Of a stretch of DNA of 36,019 bases, positions 23,566 to 30,769 are shown piece after piece (the stretch's first letter is position 1; every line of letters begins with the position of its first letter). The position numbers and the translations under genes are program-made. Source of the stretch: Lysobacterales bacterium. Lineage in GTDB: Bacteria > Pseudomonadota > Gammaproteobacteria > Xanthomonadales > S139-57. The stretch is taken from contig JALWTZ010000424.1 in assembly GCA_026993285.1 (NCBI GenBank), forward strand, positions 1-36,019. The letters are read 5' to 3'. The notes under the pieces were generated by a model. That model made no database searches. It was not told the DNA's origin and saw only the letters and a list, made by a program, of their open reading frames with translations.

Positions 23566-25236
23566 TTACTGGCTCAGCGCTTTTTCGGCAGCTGCCGGTG
23601 GGTGCCAGGGCAGGGCTGCGCGCCGGTCTTCGGCCAGTGTTTCGGCACGGATGGCCGCCTGTTCGAAAAAGGCCTTGAAGGTGGCCACTTCACTCAGGTG
23701 GTCGTCGGCCAACAGGTCCTGGATATGACCGAAGGAGAGGGTCTGGTAGCGCAGGCGGGCGGTTACCCGGTAGGTTTTCGCCTTGCCTACCGGTACCTCG
23801 TAGCGCAGTTCATCCGAGCCACCGACAAAATTGTCGTCATTGGCTGCCGCGCCATGCACGGCCACATCGGCGGGCGCGGTGCGCTTGTCGAAGCCAATGG
23901 GCAGCAGGCGGTTGTCCTTCAGGTAACGGGCGGCGCGCAGCAGGGTGTGGGTCACCGCGCCGTCGGTATTGCCCATGATAGGTTCGTAGACCTGTACCTG
24001 ATCGGCAGCGGTAATGGTGTCGTAGTGGGGTTCATAGGTGCTGTTGTCCTGGTCCAGGTCCACGCCGACGATGCTGCCATCTTCGTTGAGGGCACCGCTG
24101 TGGAACAGCACTTCTCCGTTGTCGTCTTCCACGATGAATTCCACCCACACCCGGCGGGAAGGATAGCCGGAAGGCAGCTTGTGGCCGGTGCGGTTGAGGA
24201 TGAGTACATCGGCGCTAAGGGTGCCGTCACGGATTTCCGCGTTCAGAATGCGCAGCTCGGCGGATTGTTGCAGGAAGGCCCGGTTTTCCTGGATGGCCTG
24301 GGCCAGATTGTCGGCCGTGGGTGCCAGACTATTGTCCAGCAGAATTTGCTGCATCACCGTGTTGGCACCGTAAAAACTGTGGCGGCGGAAGTCGTTGCGG
24401 GTACGGCCCTGCGTGCCGCGGGTGGCGATTTCCACCGCTTCGTTCACCACCGGCATGTGGCAGTCCTGGCAACGCTGGGCCTTGCTGCCACCATCGGCGT
24501 AGGCGCTGTGCGCCCATTCGCTGTAGACCATTTGCTCGGGAAACTCGCTTTCCGGGCTGTCACTGGCCGGCTGGCCATTGGCATCCACGAAGGGTGTTTT
24601 CAGATCATGGCAGGTGGCGCACATTTCCGAGCTGGTGGTATGCGTACCCAGCCTGGGGGTGAAATTGTCGCGCATGCGCATGGCATTGGTGCTGGGGTCG
24701 GCGTACTGGCCATAGCCGGGGCGATCCACCAGATTGCTGTAGGTCTCCACCGTCCATTTACCCGAGACACCTTCCAGTGTGCCCAGGTTGCCATCATCGG
24801 CAATCTGGTGACAGAGGGTACAGCTGACTCCCTCTTTTGCGTGGGCATGGTAGGCATTGGCCGGGTCGAGGAAACCGCCGCTGCCAAGGATTTGCACCGG
24901 GTCACCGTTTTTCTGGGCCGCGTCATTGGCCATGGGGGCGTGACAGCGGCTGCAGGTGTGGTTGATCTCGTCTGACAGCGCCGGGTTACGGTCCAGTTCC
25001 GCGGCTACCTTGGCCTGCCAGTAGGGGTCCACGGTGGCATTGCCCATCATGGAATTGGACCAGGCCTTGGCAATGGAAATGTCCTCGCCGGTGGAGGTAC
25101 TCAGGCCGTCGTGGCAATCCGCGCAAATACCGGAACCAGAAAAATGGGCATCCTCGAAGGTGCTGTAGGCCTTGTTTTGGGCCATCAAGATTTGACACAG
25201 TAGCAATAAAACAAGGGTTGGAAAGGTTTTCGTCAT
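23566..25236 (-). CDS. Secreted pentahaem c-type cytochrome
   Basis: This 556-residue periplasmic or extracellular protein has a signal peptide (about 1-19). Five CXXCH haem sites are visible: CADCH (38-42), CSRCH (95-99), CTLCH (139-143), CATCH (206-210) and CQDCH (256-260). The first half resembles the cytochrome c554/multihaem family. The second half (about 270-556) has no haem motif and contains beta-rich stretches (LSADVLILNRTGHKLPSGYPSRRVWVEF type; quoted in part). The HKLPSG motif is one I recall from other multihaem cytochromes with a C-terminal binding domain. A role in electron transfer is sure from the haems; donor, acceptor and any catalytic activity are not evident. It is a single gene with no cytochrome partner nearby. 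Confidence 0.88.
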   Translation of the reverse strand: MTKTFPTLVLLLLCQILMAQNKAYSTFEDAHFSGSGICADCHDGLSTSTGEDISIAKAWSNSMMGNATVDPYWQAKVAAELDRNPALSDEINHTCSRCHAPMANDAAQKNGDPVQILGSGGFLDPANAYHAHAKEGVSCTLCHQIADDGNLGTLEGVSGKWTVETYSNLVDRPGYGQYADPSTNAMRMRDNFTPRLGTHTTSSEMCATCHDLKTPFVDANGQPASDSPESEFPEQMVYSEWAHSAYADGGSKAQRCQDCHMPVVNEAVEIATRGTQGRTRNDFRRHSFYGANTVMQQILLDNSLAPTADNLAQAIQENRAFLQQSAELRILNAEIRDGTLSADVLILNRTGHKLPSGYPSRRVWVEFIVEDDNGEVLFHSGALNEDGSIVGVDLDQDNSTYEPHYDTITAADQVQVYEPIMGNTDGAVTHTLLRAARYLKDNRLLPIGFDKRTAPADVAVHGAAANDDNFVGGSDELRYEVPVGKAKTYRVTARLRYQTLSFGHIQDLLADDHLSEVATFKAFFEQAAIRAETLAEDRRAALPWHPPAAAEKALSQ

Positions 25237-25345
25237 TGGTGGTCGATGGGAAAAAGCTTATCCTCCGATACTGCATGACCGAATGGAAACTACCAACAAT
25301 GGATAATAATGAATTCTTGTCACACACAATGAGCATGTTGAAGCG

Positions 25346-26065
25346 ATGCACTATGATTTGCCCTTGACAGAAGGGCGTCTGCTGCGCCGCTACAAGCGCT
25401 TTTTTGCCGATGTACGCCTTTCCAATAGCCAGGTGGTGGTTGCCCATTGTCCCAATACCGGTGCCATGACCGGTTGCGCGGAGCCGGGCTTTGCCGCCCG
25501 CATCAGTCCGGCCAACAACCCGAAACGCAAGCTGCAATGGACGCTGGAACAGACCTGCAACCAGGATGGCACATGGATCGGGGTGCATACCGGCCGGGTC
25601 AACGCCCTGGTGCGGGAGGGGCTGCAGGCCGGCCTCTGGCCCGAGTTGCACGACTGGCGGTGGGTGAAAAATGAGCCTCGCCACGGATCGGGCCGTTTCG
25701 ACCTTTTGCTGGGCCAGGAGCAGGAGGCGGGTGCGCAGATGCTGGTGGAAATCAAGAGCGTGACCTTGGCGGAAGGCGGCATTGGCCTGTTTCCCGATAC
25801 CCGCAGTGAACGCGCCGCCCGGCATGTACTGGAACTGGCCCGCCTGCAGCGGCAGGGCGAGGTACAGACGGCGCTTGTGTTTTGCGTGCAGCGTTCGGAT
25901 GTGCGCGAAGTTCGCCCGGCAACCCATCTCGACCCGGACTTTGCCCAGGCCGTCCGGCAGGCACGGCAGGCCGGTGTGCTTCTGCTGGCCGGTGCCTGTG
26001 AACTGGGTGCCGATACGGTGAATATGGTACGATCCCTGCCGGTTTCCATGGATATCCCGACATGA
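25346..26065 (+). CDS. sfsA: SfsA family DNA-binding/nuclease-like protein
   Basis: This 239-residue protein matches the SfsA family (sugar fermentation stimulation). The segment RLLRRYKRFFADV at the start is the OB-like nucleic-acid binding part. HCPNTGAMTGC is the family signature. GRFDLLL (Asp119) and VEIKSV (Glu135, Lys137) form the PD-(D/E)XK-type core. In E. coli SfsA was found as an activator of maltose metabolism genes; the true biochemical role is unsettled. The stop overlaps the lolC start (ATGA), giving an sfsA-lolC-lolD operon. Confidence 0.93.
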   Translation: MHYDLPLTEGRLLRRYKRFFADVRLSNSQVVVAHCPNTGAMTGCAEPGFAARISPANNPKRKLQWTLEQTCNQDGTWIGVHTGRVNALVREGLQAGLWPELHDWRWVKNEPRHGSGRFDLLLGQEQEAGAQMLVEIKSVTLAEGGIGLFPDTRSERAARHVLELARLQRQGEVQTALVFCVQRSDVREVRPATHLDPDFAQAVRQARQAGVLLLAGACELGADTVNMVRSLPVSMDIPT

Positions 26066-27306
26066 TTCGCCCCCTGCCTCTATGGATTGGCTGGCGCTAT
26101 ACCCGTGCCAAGCGTCACAACCATTTCATCTCTTTTATTTCACTGGTGTCCATGCTGGGCATCATCCTGGGTGTGGCCGCGCTGATCGTGGTCATTTCGG
26201 TAATGAACGGCTTCGAGTCGGAACTGAAGCAGCGCATGCTGGCGATGATCTCCCATGTCACCGTGGAATCTTCCGAAGGCAGTCTGAAAGACTGGCTGTT
26301 GTTGGAAGAACAGGTTGCCCGTCATCCGGAAGTACGGGGTGTGGCGCCCTATATCGAGCAACAGACCCTGCTGCGTGGCCAGCAGGTCAAGGGTGTTGTG
26401 GTTCGGGGTGTGCTGCCGGAGCAGGAAGGCGAGGTGGATAAGTTGCCCAGCAAGATGGTGCAGGGCAGCCTAGATGCGCTGCGGCCTGGTGAATACGGCA
26501 TCGTGCTGGGGGTGGAGCTGGCCTGGTCCCTGGCGGTTTCCGTGGGTGACAGCGTTACCCTGTTCGCCCCGCAACTGCGCCAGGGCCCGGCGGGGGTGCT
26601 GCCACAGGTGCGCCGTTTCACCGTGGTGGGCCTGTTCGAAGTGGGCATGAACGAATATGACGGCCATCTGGCGGTGATACATTTGCGGGATGCCCAGCGC
26701 CTGTTCCGCATGCCGGATCAGGTCAGCGGCCTGCGGCTGAAGCTGGCGGATATGGACCGTGCCTGGCTGGTGGCACGCCAGCTGGCGGAAGGCTTGCCCT
26801 GGTACATTCGTGTCAATGACTGGATCAGCAGCCATTCCAACTGGTTCCGTGCGGTACAAACCGAAAAGGTCACCATGTTTATCATTCTTTCACTGATCGT
26901 GGCCGTGGCGGCTTTCAATATCATCTCCACCCTGGTGATGGCGGTCACCGACAAGCAGGCCGAGATTGCCATCCTACGTACTCAGGGCATGACCCCGGGG
27001 CAAATCATGGGCATTTTCATAGTGCAGGGTAGTATCATCGGCCTCGTAGGCACGCTGGTGGGCCTGGTGCTGGGGGTGGCACTGGCACTAAATGTGGAGC
27101 AGGTGGTACATCTGTTGGAGCAGTGGTTACACACGGACCTGATGCCCGATGATCTCTACTACATCACCGACTTGCGTGGTGAAGTGCGTTTGTACGAAGT
27201 GCTGACTATTACGGGCTTGTCTTTTGCCGCTACCCTGCTTTCCACGCTCTATCCTTCCTGGCGCGCGGCCCGTACCCGCCCGGTGGAGGCGCTACGCTAT
27301 GAGTGA
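26062..27306 (+). CDS. lolC: Lipoprotein-releasing ABC transporter permease, LolC/LolE family
   Basis: This 414-residue inner-membrane protein is the permease of the Lol system, which extracts outer-membrane lipoproteins and hands them to LolA. There is a first membrane helix at about 22-46 (FISLVSMLGIILGVAAL), then a large periplasmic domain with the usual VISVMNGFESEL beginning. The FtsX-type helices follow at about 272-295, 315-343 and 380-398. It overlaps sfsA upstream and lolD downstream by a few bases. Only one LolC/E-type permease is found here, with no lolE after lolD, so it may act as a homodimer of the LolF type or pair with a distant gene. Confidence 0.93.
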   Translation: MIRPLPLWIGWRYTRAKRHNHFISFISLVSMLGIILGVAALIVVISVMNGFESELKQRMLAMISHVTVESSEGSLKDWLLLEEQVARHPEVRGVAPYIEQQTLLRGQQVKGVVVRGVLPEQEGEVDKLPSKMVQGSLDALRPGEYGIVLGVELAWSLAVSVGDSVTLFAPQLRQGPAGVLPQVRRFTVVGLFEVGMNEYDGHLAVIHLRDAQRLFRMPDQVSGLRLKLADMDRAWLVARQLAEGLPWYIRVNDWISSHSNWFRAVQTEKVTMFIILSLIVAVAAFNIISTLVMAVTDKQAEIAILRTQGMTPGQIMGIFIVQGSIIGLVGTLVGLVLGVALALNVEQVVHLLEQWLHTDLMPDDLYYITDLRGEVRLYEVLTITGLSFAATLLSTLYPSWRAARTRPVEALRYE

Positions 27307-27979
27307 AACGGTGTTGCAGGCCCAGGGGCTGGTGCGCTGTTTCCGGGATGCCGACCGGGCGGTGCAGGTGCTCGATGGCGTGGACCTGTCAGTACACCGG
27401 GGTGAGAGCTTGGCCATTACCGGGGTTTCCGGTTCTGGCAAGAGCACCCTGCTGCATTTGCTGGGCGGGCTGGACCGCCCGGACCAGGGCCGGGTGCTGC
27501 TGGAGGGCCAGCCGCTGAACGAGTTGCCGGAGAAGGCCTTGAGCGCCTTGCGTAACCGTTCGCTGGGTTTTGTCTACCAGTTCCATCACCTGTTGCCGGA
27601 GTTTTCCGTACTGGAGAACATTGCCATGCCCTTGCTGATTGGCCGGGTGGCGGTTGCCGAAGCACGGCGGGAGGCGCGGGCACTGGCCGAACGGGTGGGC
27701 CTGGGCCACCGGCTGGATCACCGCCCGCACGCCCTTTCCGGAGGAGAGCGGCAACGGGTGGCCATTGCCCGGGCCATGGTTCGCCGGCCGGCCTGCATTC
27801 TGGCGGATGAGCCCACCGGCAATCTAGACCGGGAAACGGCCGCCGGGGTGATGGCGCAGTTGCTGGCCCTGAAGCAGGACTACGGCACGGCGCTGGTGGT
27901 GGTGACGCACGACCCGGCGCTGGCCCAGGCCATGGAAAGCCGCTATCACATCGAAAACCGCAGGCTGGTACCGGCCTGA
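27299..27979 (+). CDS. lolD: Lipoprotein-releasing ABC transporter ATPase LolD
   Basis: This 226-residue cytoplasmic ATPase drives LolC. The start at 27299 overlaps the lolC stop by eight bases and gives the normal LolD N-terminus (MSETVLQAQGL); the frame is open further upstream but that part is inside lolC. Walker A GVSGSGKST begins near residue 42, the LSGGERQRVAIARAM signature near 147 and Walker B ILADEPTGNLD near 167. It is the last gene of the operon. Confidence 0.95.
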   Translation: MSETVLQAQGLVRCFRDADRAVQVLDGVDLSVHRGESLAITGVSGSGKSTLLHLLGGLDRPDQGRVLLEGQPLNELPEKALSALRNRSLGFVYQFHHLLPEFSVLENIAMPLLIGRVAVAEARREARALAERVGLGHRLDHRPHALSGGERQRVAIARAMVRRPACILADEPTGNLDRETAAGVMAQLLALKQDYGTALVVVTHDPALAQAMESRYHIENRRLVPA

Positions 27980-27993
27980 GCCCCGGTTCAGCC

Positions 27994-28014
27994 GGCTGGT
28001 TCAGTCTTCCAGCC
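27994..28014. terminator. Possible hairpin between convergent lolD and aguB
   Basis: GGCTGG (27994-27999) and CCAGCC (28009-28014) form a 6-base stem over the stop region of aguB, 15 bases after lolD. No T-run follows, so it is only a weak terminator candidate. Confidence 0.3.
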
Positions 28015-28879
28015 AGCGTTGCTCCAGGCCGGTGTAGGCATCCACCCGCCGGTCGCGGAAATAGGGCCAGATCTGGCGCACGTTTTCGCTGTGCTGCAAA
28101 TCCACTTCCACCAGCAAGGTTTCGGCGGCTTCGCCCTGCCGGGCCAGCCATTCGCCCTGAGGGCCGCAGGCAAAGCTGTGACCCCAGAAGCGGATGCCCG
28201 CTGACTGGCCGCCGGGGTCGGGTTCATGCCCCACCCGGTTGATGCTCAGCACCGGCAGGCCGTTGGCCACGGCGTGGGCGCGCTGGATGGTCTGCCAGGC
28301 TTCCAGCTGGCGGGCCTGTTCTTCCTCGGAGTCCCGTGGGTCCCAGCCAATGGCCGTGGGGTAGATCAGCACTTCCGCCCCACGCAGGGCCATCAGGCGG
28401 GCGGCTTCCGGGTACCATTGGTCCCAGCAGACCAGCACGCCCAGGCGGCCCACGCGGGTGTCGATGGGGCAAAAGCCCAGGTCACCGGGGGCAAAGTAGA
28501 ATTTTTCGTAAAAGCCGGGGTCGTCGGGAATATGCATCTTGCGGTAGCGCCCGGCCAGCGAGCCATCGGCATCCAGCACCACGGCGGTATTGTGGTACAG
28601 GCCGGCGGCCCGGCGCTCGAACAGGGAGGCGACGATCACCACTTCCAGCGCTCCGGCCAGCTTGCCCAGCCATGCCGTACTGGGGCCGGGTATGGGCTCG
28701 GCCCAGTCGAAACAGGTAGTGTCTTCCACCTGGCAGAAATAGGGTGTGTTGTGCAGCTCCTGCAGGCAGATGAGCCGGGCGCCCTGGCTGGCGGCTGCCC
28801 GGATTTCCTCTTCGATCAGCGCCCGATTGGCTTGCAGGTCGGTGGCACAGGCATGGGAGATGAGCGCGGCTTGCAGCAT
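28001..28879 (-). CDS. aguB: N-carbamoylputrescine amidase
   Basis: This 292-residue cytoplasmic enzyme of the nitrilase superfamily splits N-carbamoylputrescine to putrescine, ammonia and CO2, the last step of agmatine breakdown. The catalytic triad is visible: Glu41 (ICLQELHN), Lys114 (RYRKMHIPDD) and Cys151 (LVCWDQWYPE). MHIPDDPGFYEKFYFAPGD is the segment typical of carbamoylputrescine amidases. It is downstream of aguA, 47 bases away, in the same direction, and has a GGAAA ribosome site. Confidence 0.95.
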   Translation of the reverse strand: MLQAALISHACATDLQANRALIEEEIRAAASQGARLICLQELHNTPYFCQVEDTTCFDWAEPIPGPSTAWLGKLAGALEVVIVASLFERRAAGLYHNTAVVLDADGSLAGRYRKMHIPDDPGFYEKFYFAPGDLGFCPIDTRVGRLGVLVCWDQWYPEAARLMALRGAEVLIYPTAIGWDPRDSEEEQARQLEAWQTIQRAHAVANGLPVLSINRVGHEPDPGGQSAGIRFWGHSFACGPQGEWLARQGEAAETLLVEVDLQHSENVRQIWPYFRDRRVDAYTGLEQRWLED

Positions 28880-28926
28880 GGCGGTTTCCGGTCGGCTTGG
28901 GCGGCTGACAGTATAGCGGCTGGCTG

Positions 28927-29934
28927 TCAGGCAGGGGAGAGGCGCTCGAAACGCAGGTCCACCCCGGCCGGAATCTGCATGCTGGCACAGTGCAGGCTGC
29001 CGTATTGCCAGATCAGTTGCCGGGCCGGTTGTGGCAGTACCTGCCGTTGGGGAAAGGCGCGGGCGATCACCGCCAGCGCGGCATCATCGGCCGGGACGCC
29101 ATAGGCGGGTACCAGCACGGCATCATTGACGATGAGGAAATTGGCATAGCTGGCGGGCAGTGGCTGGCCATCATCCACGATTTCCGGCAGGGGTGGCAGG
29201 CGGTGCAGGGGGCCAGGCCAGGCTTGCAGTTGTGCCTCCAGTTTGCGGCTATCGTTCTCGCTGGCCGGGGGTTGCCAGACGATGCCGCCATCCTCGCTGA
29301 AGCGGGCCAGGGTGTCGATGTGGCCGTCGGTGTCATCACCGGGCAGGGGCGGGCAATCCAGCCAGAACAGCTGTTCCAGCCCCAGCGCCTGCTTCAGCAT
29401 GGATTCCGGGCTATCCGCTGTCTGGTCGCGGCAGGAAAAACTGTGGCGGGAGGCCATCAGCCACCGGCCATTGCTTTCCAGATTGCCCCCTTCGCCGGTC
29501 AGTTCGCTGAAGTGAAAGGGGGTGTCGCCAAAGAGGCCGCTGGCCTGCAGCTGCCGGCAGAGCGCATTGTTGGCCTCGGCGGGGTATTTGCCGCCCCAGC
29601 CGTCAAAGCGCAGGCTGAGCAGACGGAAATGCTGCCCGTCGGAAAGGCTCAGCGGGCCGAAATCACGAATCCAGGTGTCGGTGAAGGGCAGTTCCAGGGT
29701 GTAGACCCCGTGGTTGCTGGCTGGCTGGCCATCCAGTGCCTGCCGCAGGCTGGATAGACCATCGGGGCCATCGACCAGGACGATGACCGGCTGATAACGG
29801 GCAATAGCCTGGATGAAGCCGATGTATTCCGCGCGTATGGCCTGCAGCCTGGGGGCCCAGTCGGTACCCCCATGGGGCCAGCAGAGCAGCGTGGCCGCCT
29901 GGGGCGTCCATTCCGGCAGCAGTTTCAGCCCCAC
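28927..29934 (-). CDS. aguA: Agmatine deiminase
   Basis: This 335-residue cytoplasmic enzyme of the peptidylarginine-deiminase-like (PAD_porph) family turns agmatine into N-carbamoylputrescine and ammonia. Motifs are TDTWIRDFGP (86-94), GEGGNLESNG (about 146), DTDGHIDTLARF (about 200) and the catalytic Cys316 in GSLHCASMQIP. The start is a GTG (29932-29934) five bases after the stop of the small upstream gene, so coupled translation is likely. With aguB it makes a complete agmatine-to-putrescine route. Confidence 0.95.
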   Translation of the reverse strand: MGLKLLPEWTPQAATLLCWPHGGTDWAPRLQAIRAEYIGFIQAIARYQPVIVLVDGPDGLSSLRQALDGQPASNHGVYTLELPFTDTWIRDFGPLSLSDGQHFRLLSLRFDGWGGKYPAEANNALCRQLQASGLFGDTPFHFSELTGEGGNLESNGRWLMASRHSFSCRDQTADSPESMLKQALGLEQLFWLDCPPLPGDDTDGHIDTLARFSEDGGIVWQPPASENDSRKLEAQLQAWPGPLHRLPPLPEIVDDGQPLPASYANFLIVNDAVLVPAYGVPADDAALAVIARAFPQRQVLPQPARQLIWQYGSLHCASMQIPAGVDLRFERLSPA

Positions 29935-29939
29935 GGCTG

Positions 29940-30257
29940 TCAGGGGGCGGGTTCGGGTTCTGCGGTGAGAATTTCAGCCGCCTGTTGCTTCACCACGCTG
30001 TGAATGACCTTGTCGCCTTCAAAATAGACGGTAAAGACTTCGTATTCCCAGCGGGTGATGGGTGGCTCGCCCACCGGCTCTTCCATCTTTTCCGGTTCGC
30101 CCCACTGGGCACGGACTTCATCCATGCTCTGACCCAGTTGCGGGCGGGTGATTTCCGCTGTTTTTTCCACATGTTCGATCAGCAGTTCATCCGCCAGGGC
30201 GGGAGCGGACCCGAGCACGCCAGCCAGCAGAAGGGTCGAGAGAAAGTTTCTGTTCAT
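29940..30257 (-). CDS. Small periplasmic protein, SmpA/BamE-like
   Basis: This 105-residue protein has a signal peptide (about 1-22, ending ALA). The mature part carries RPQLGQSMDEVRAQWGEP, then RWEYEVFTVYFEGDKVIHSVV. This 'GxSMxEVxxxWGxPxxxxxPVGxPPITRWxY' pattern resembles the SmpA/OmlA (BamE) fold, but there is no lipobox Cys, so it is a soluble periplasmic protein rather than BamE itself. Similar small proteins are found in pseudomonads as I recall; function is unknown. It is followed by aguA five bases later, which suggests one transcript, though a link in function is not obvious. Confidence 0.75.
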   Translation of the reverse strand: MNRNFLSTLLLAGVLGSAPALADELLIEHVEKTAEITRPQLGQSMDEVRAQWGEPEKMEEPVGEPPITRWEYEVFTVYFEGDKVIHSVVKQQAAEILTAEPEPAP

Positions 30258-30401
30258 GTTGTTGGCTCCTTACTTCCTGTTCCTGCGCACGGGAACCTGC
30301 GAGTTGGAAAACTGCCTAACCGGTCAACAAGTTGCAAAAGGCAGCAAGCTATACTGAAGCCCATACCCACAAGGGTTTCCGTGCAATCAAACCACAGGCA
30401 G

Positions 30402-30407
30402 TATAAT
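30402..30407 (+). promoter_or_regulatory. Candidate -10 element for clpS-clpA
   Basis: TATAAT lies 36 bases before the clpS ATG in the 185-base divergent region. The best -35 candidates upstream (around 30376-30384, TTTCCGTGC) are poor matches. The ribosome site of clpS is also weak. Confidence 0.4.
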
Positions 30408-30442
30408 AGCTCAGAAACCTTGTAATCAGTGAACCAAGACCC

Positions 30443-30766
30443 ATGTCTGAACAGAACAGACCTGAAAATCCGGATACCGGCGTTGCCGTACAGGAGAGCC
30501 GGCCCGAGCTGAAACAGCCCCCCATGTACAAGGTGGTGCTGCTCAATGATGACTACACGCCCATGGATTTCGTGGTGGAGGTGCTGATGCGCTTTTTTGG
30601 CCTCAATCATGACAAGGCCACCCAGATCATGCTGCATGTGCATACCCGGGGCAAGGGCATCTGTGGCGTGTACACCCGCGAGATTGCGGAAACCAAGGTC
30701 AAGCAGGTCAACGATTATTCACGCAGCCATGAACACCCCCTGTTGTGTTCCATGGAGGAGGTCTGA
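30443..30766 (+). CDS. clpS: ATP-dependent Clp protease adaptor ClpS
   Basis: This 107-residue cytoplasmic adaptor delivers N-degron substrates to ClpAP. The substrate pocket residues are visible as Asn35 and Asp36 (LLNDDYTPMDFV) and His67 (HVHTRGKGICGVY). The first 25 residues are the flexible tail that engages ClpA. It lies three bases before clpA, the standard arrangement. Confidence 0.96.
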   Translation: MSEQNRPENPDTGVAVQESRPELKQPPMYKVVLLNDDYTPMDFVVEVLMRFFGLNHDKATQIMLHVHTRGKGICGVYTREIAETKVKQVNDYSRSHEHPLLCSMEEV

Positions 30767-30769
30767 ACC

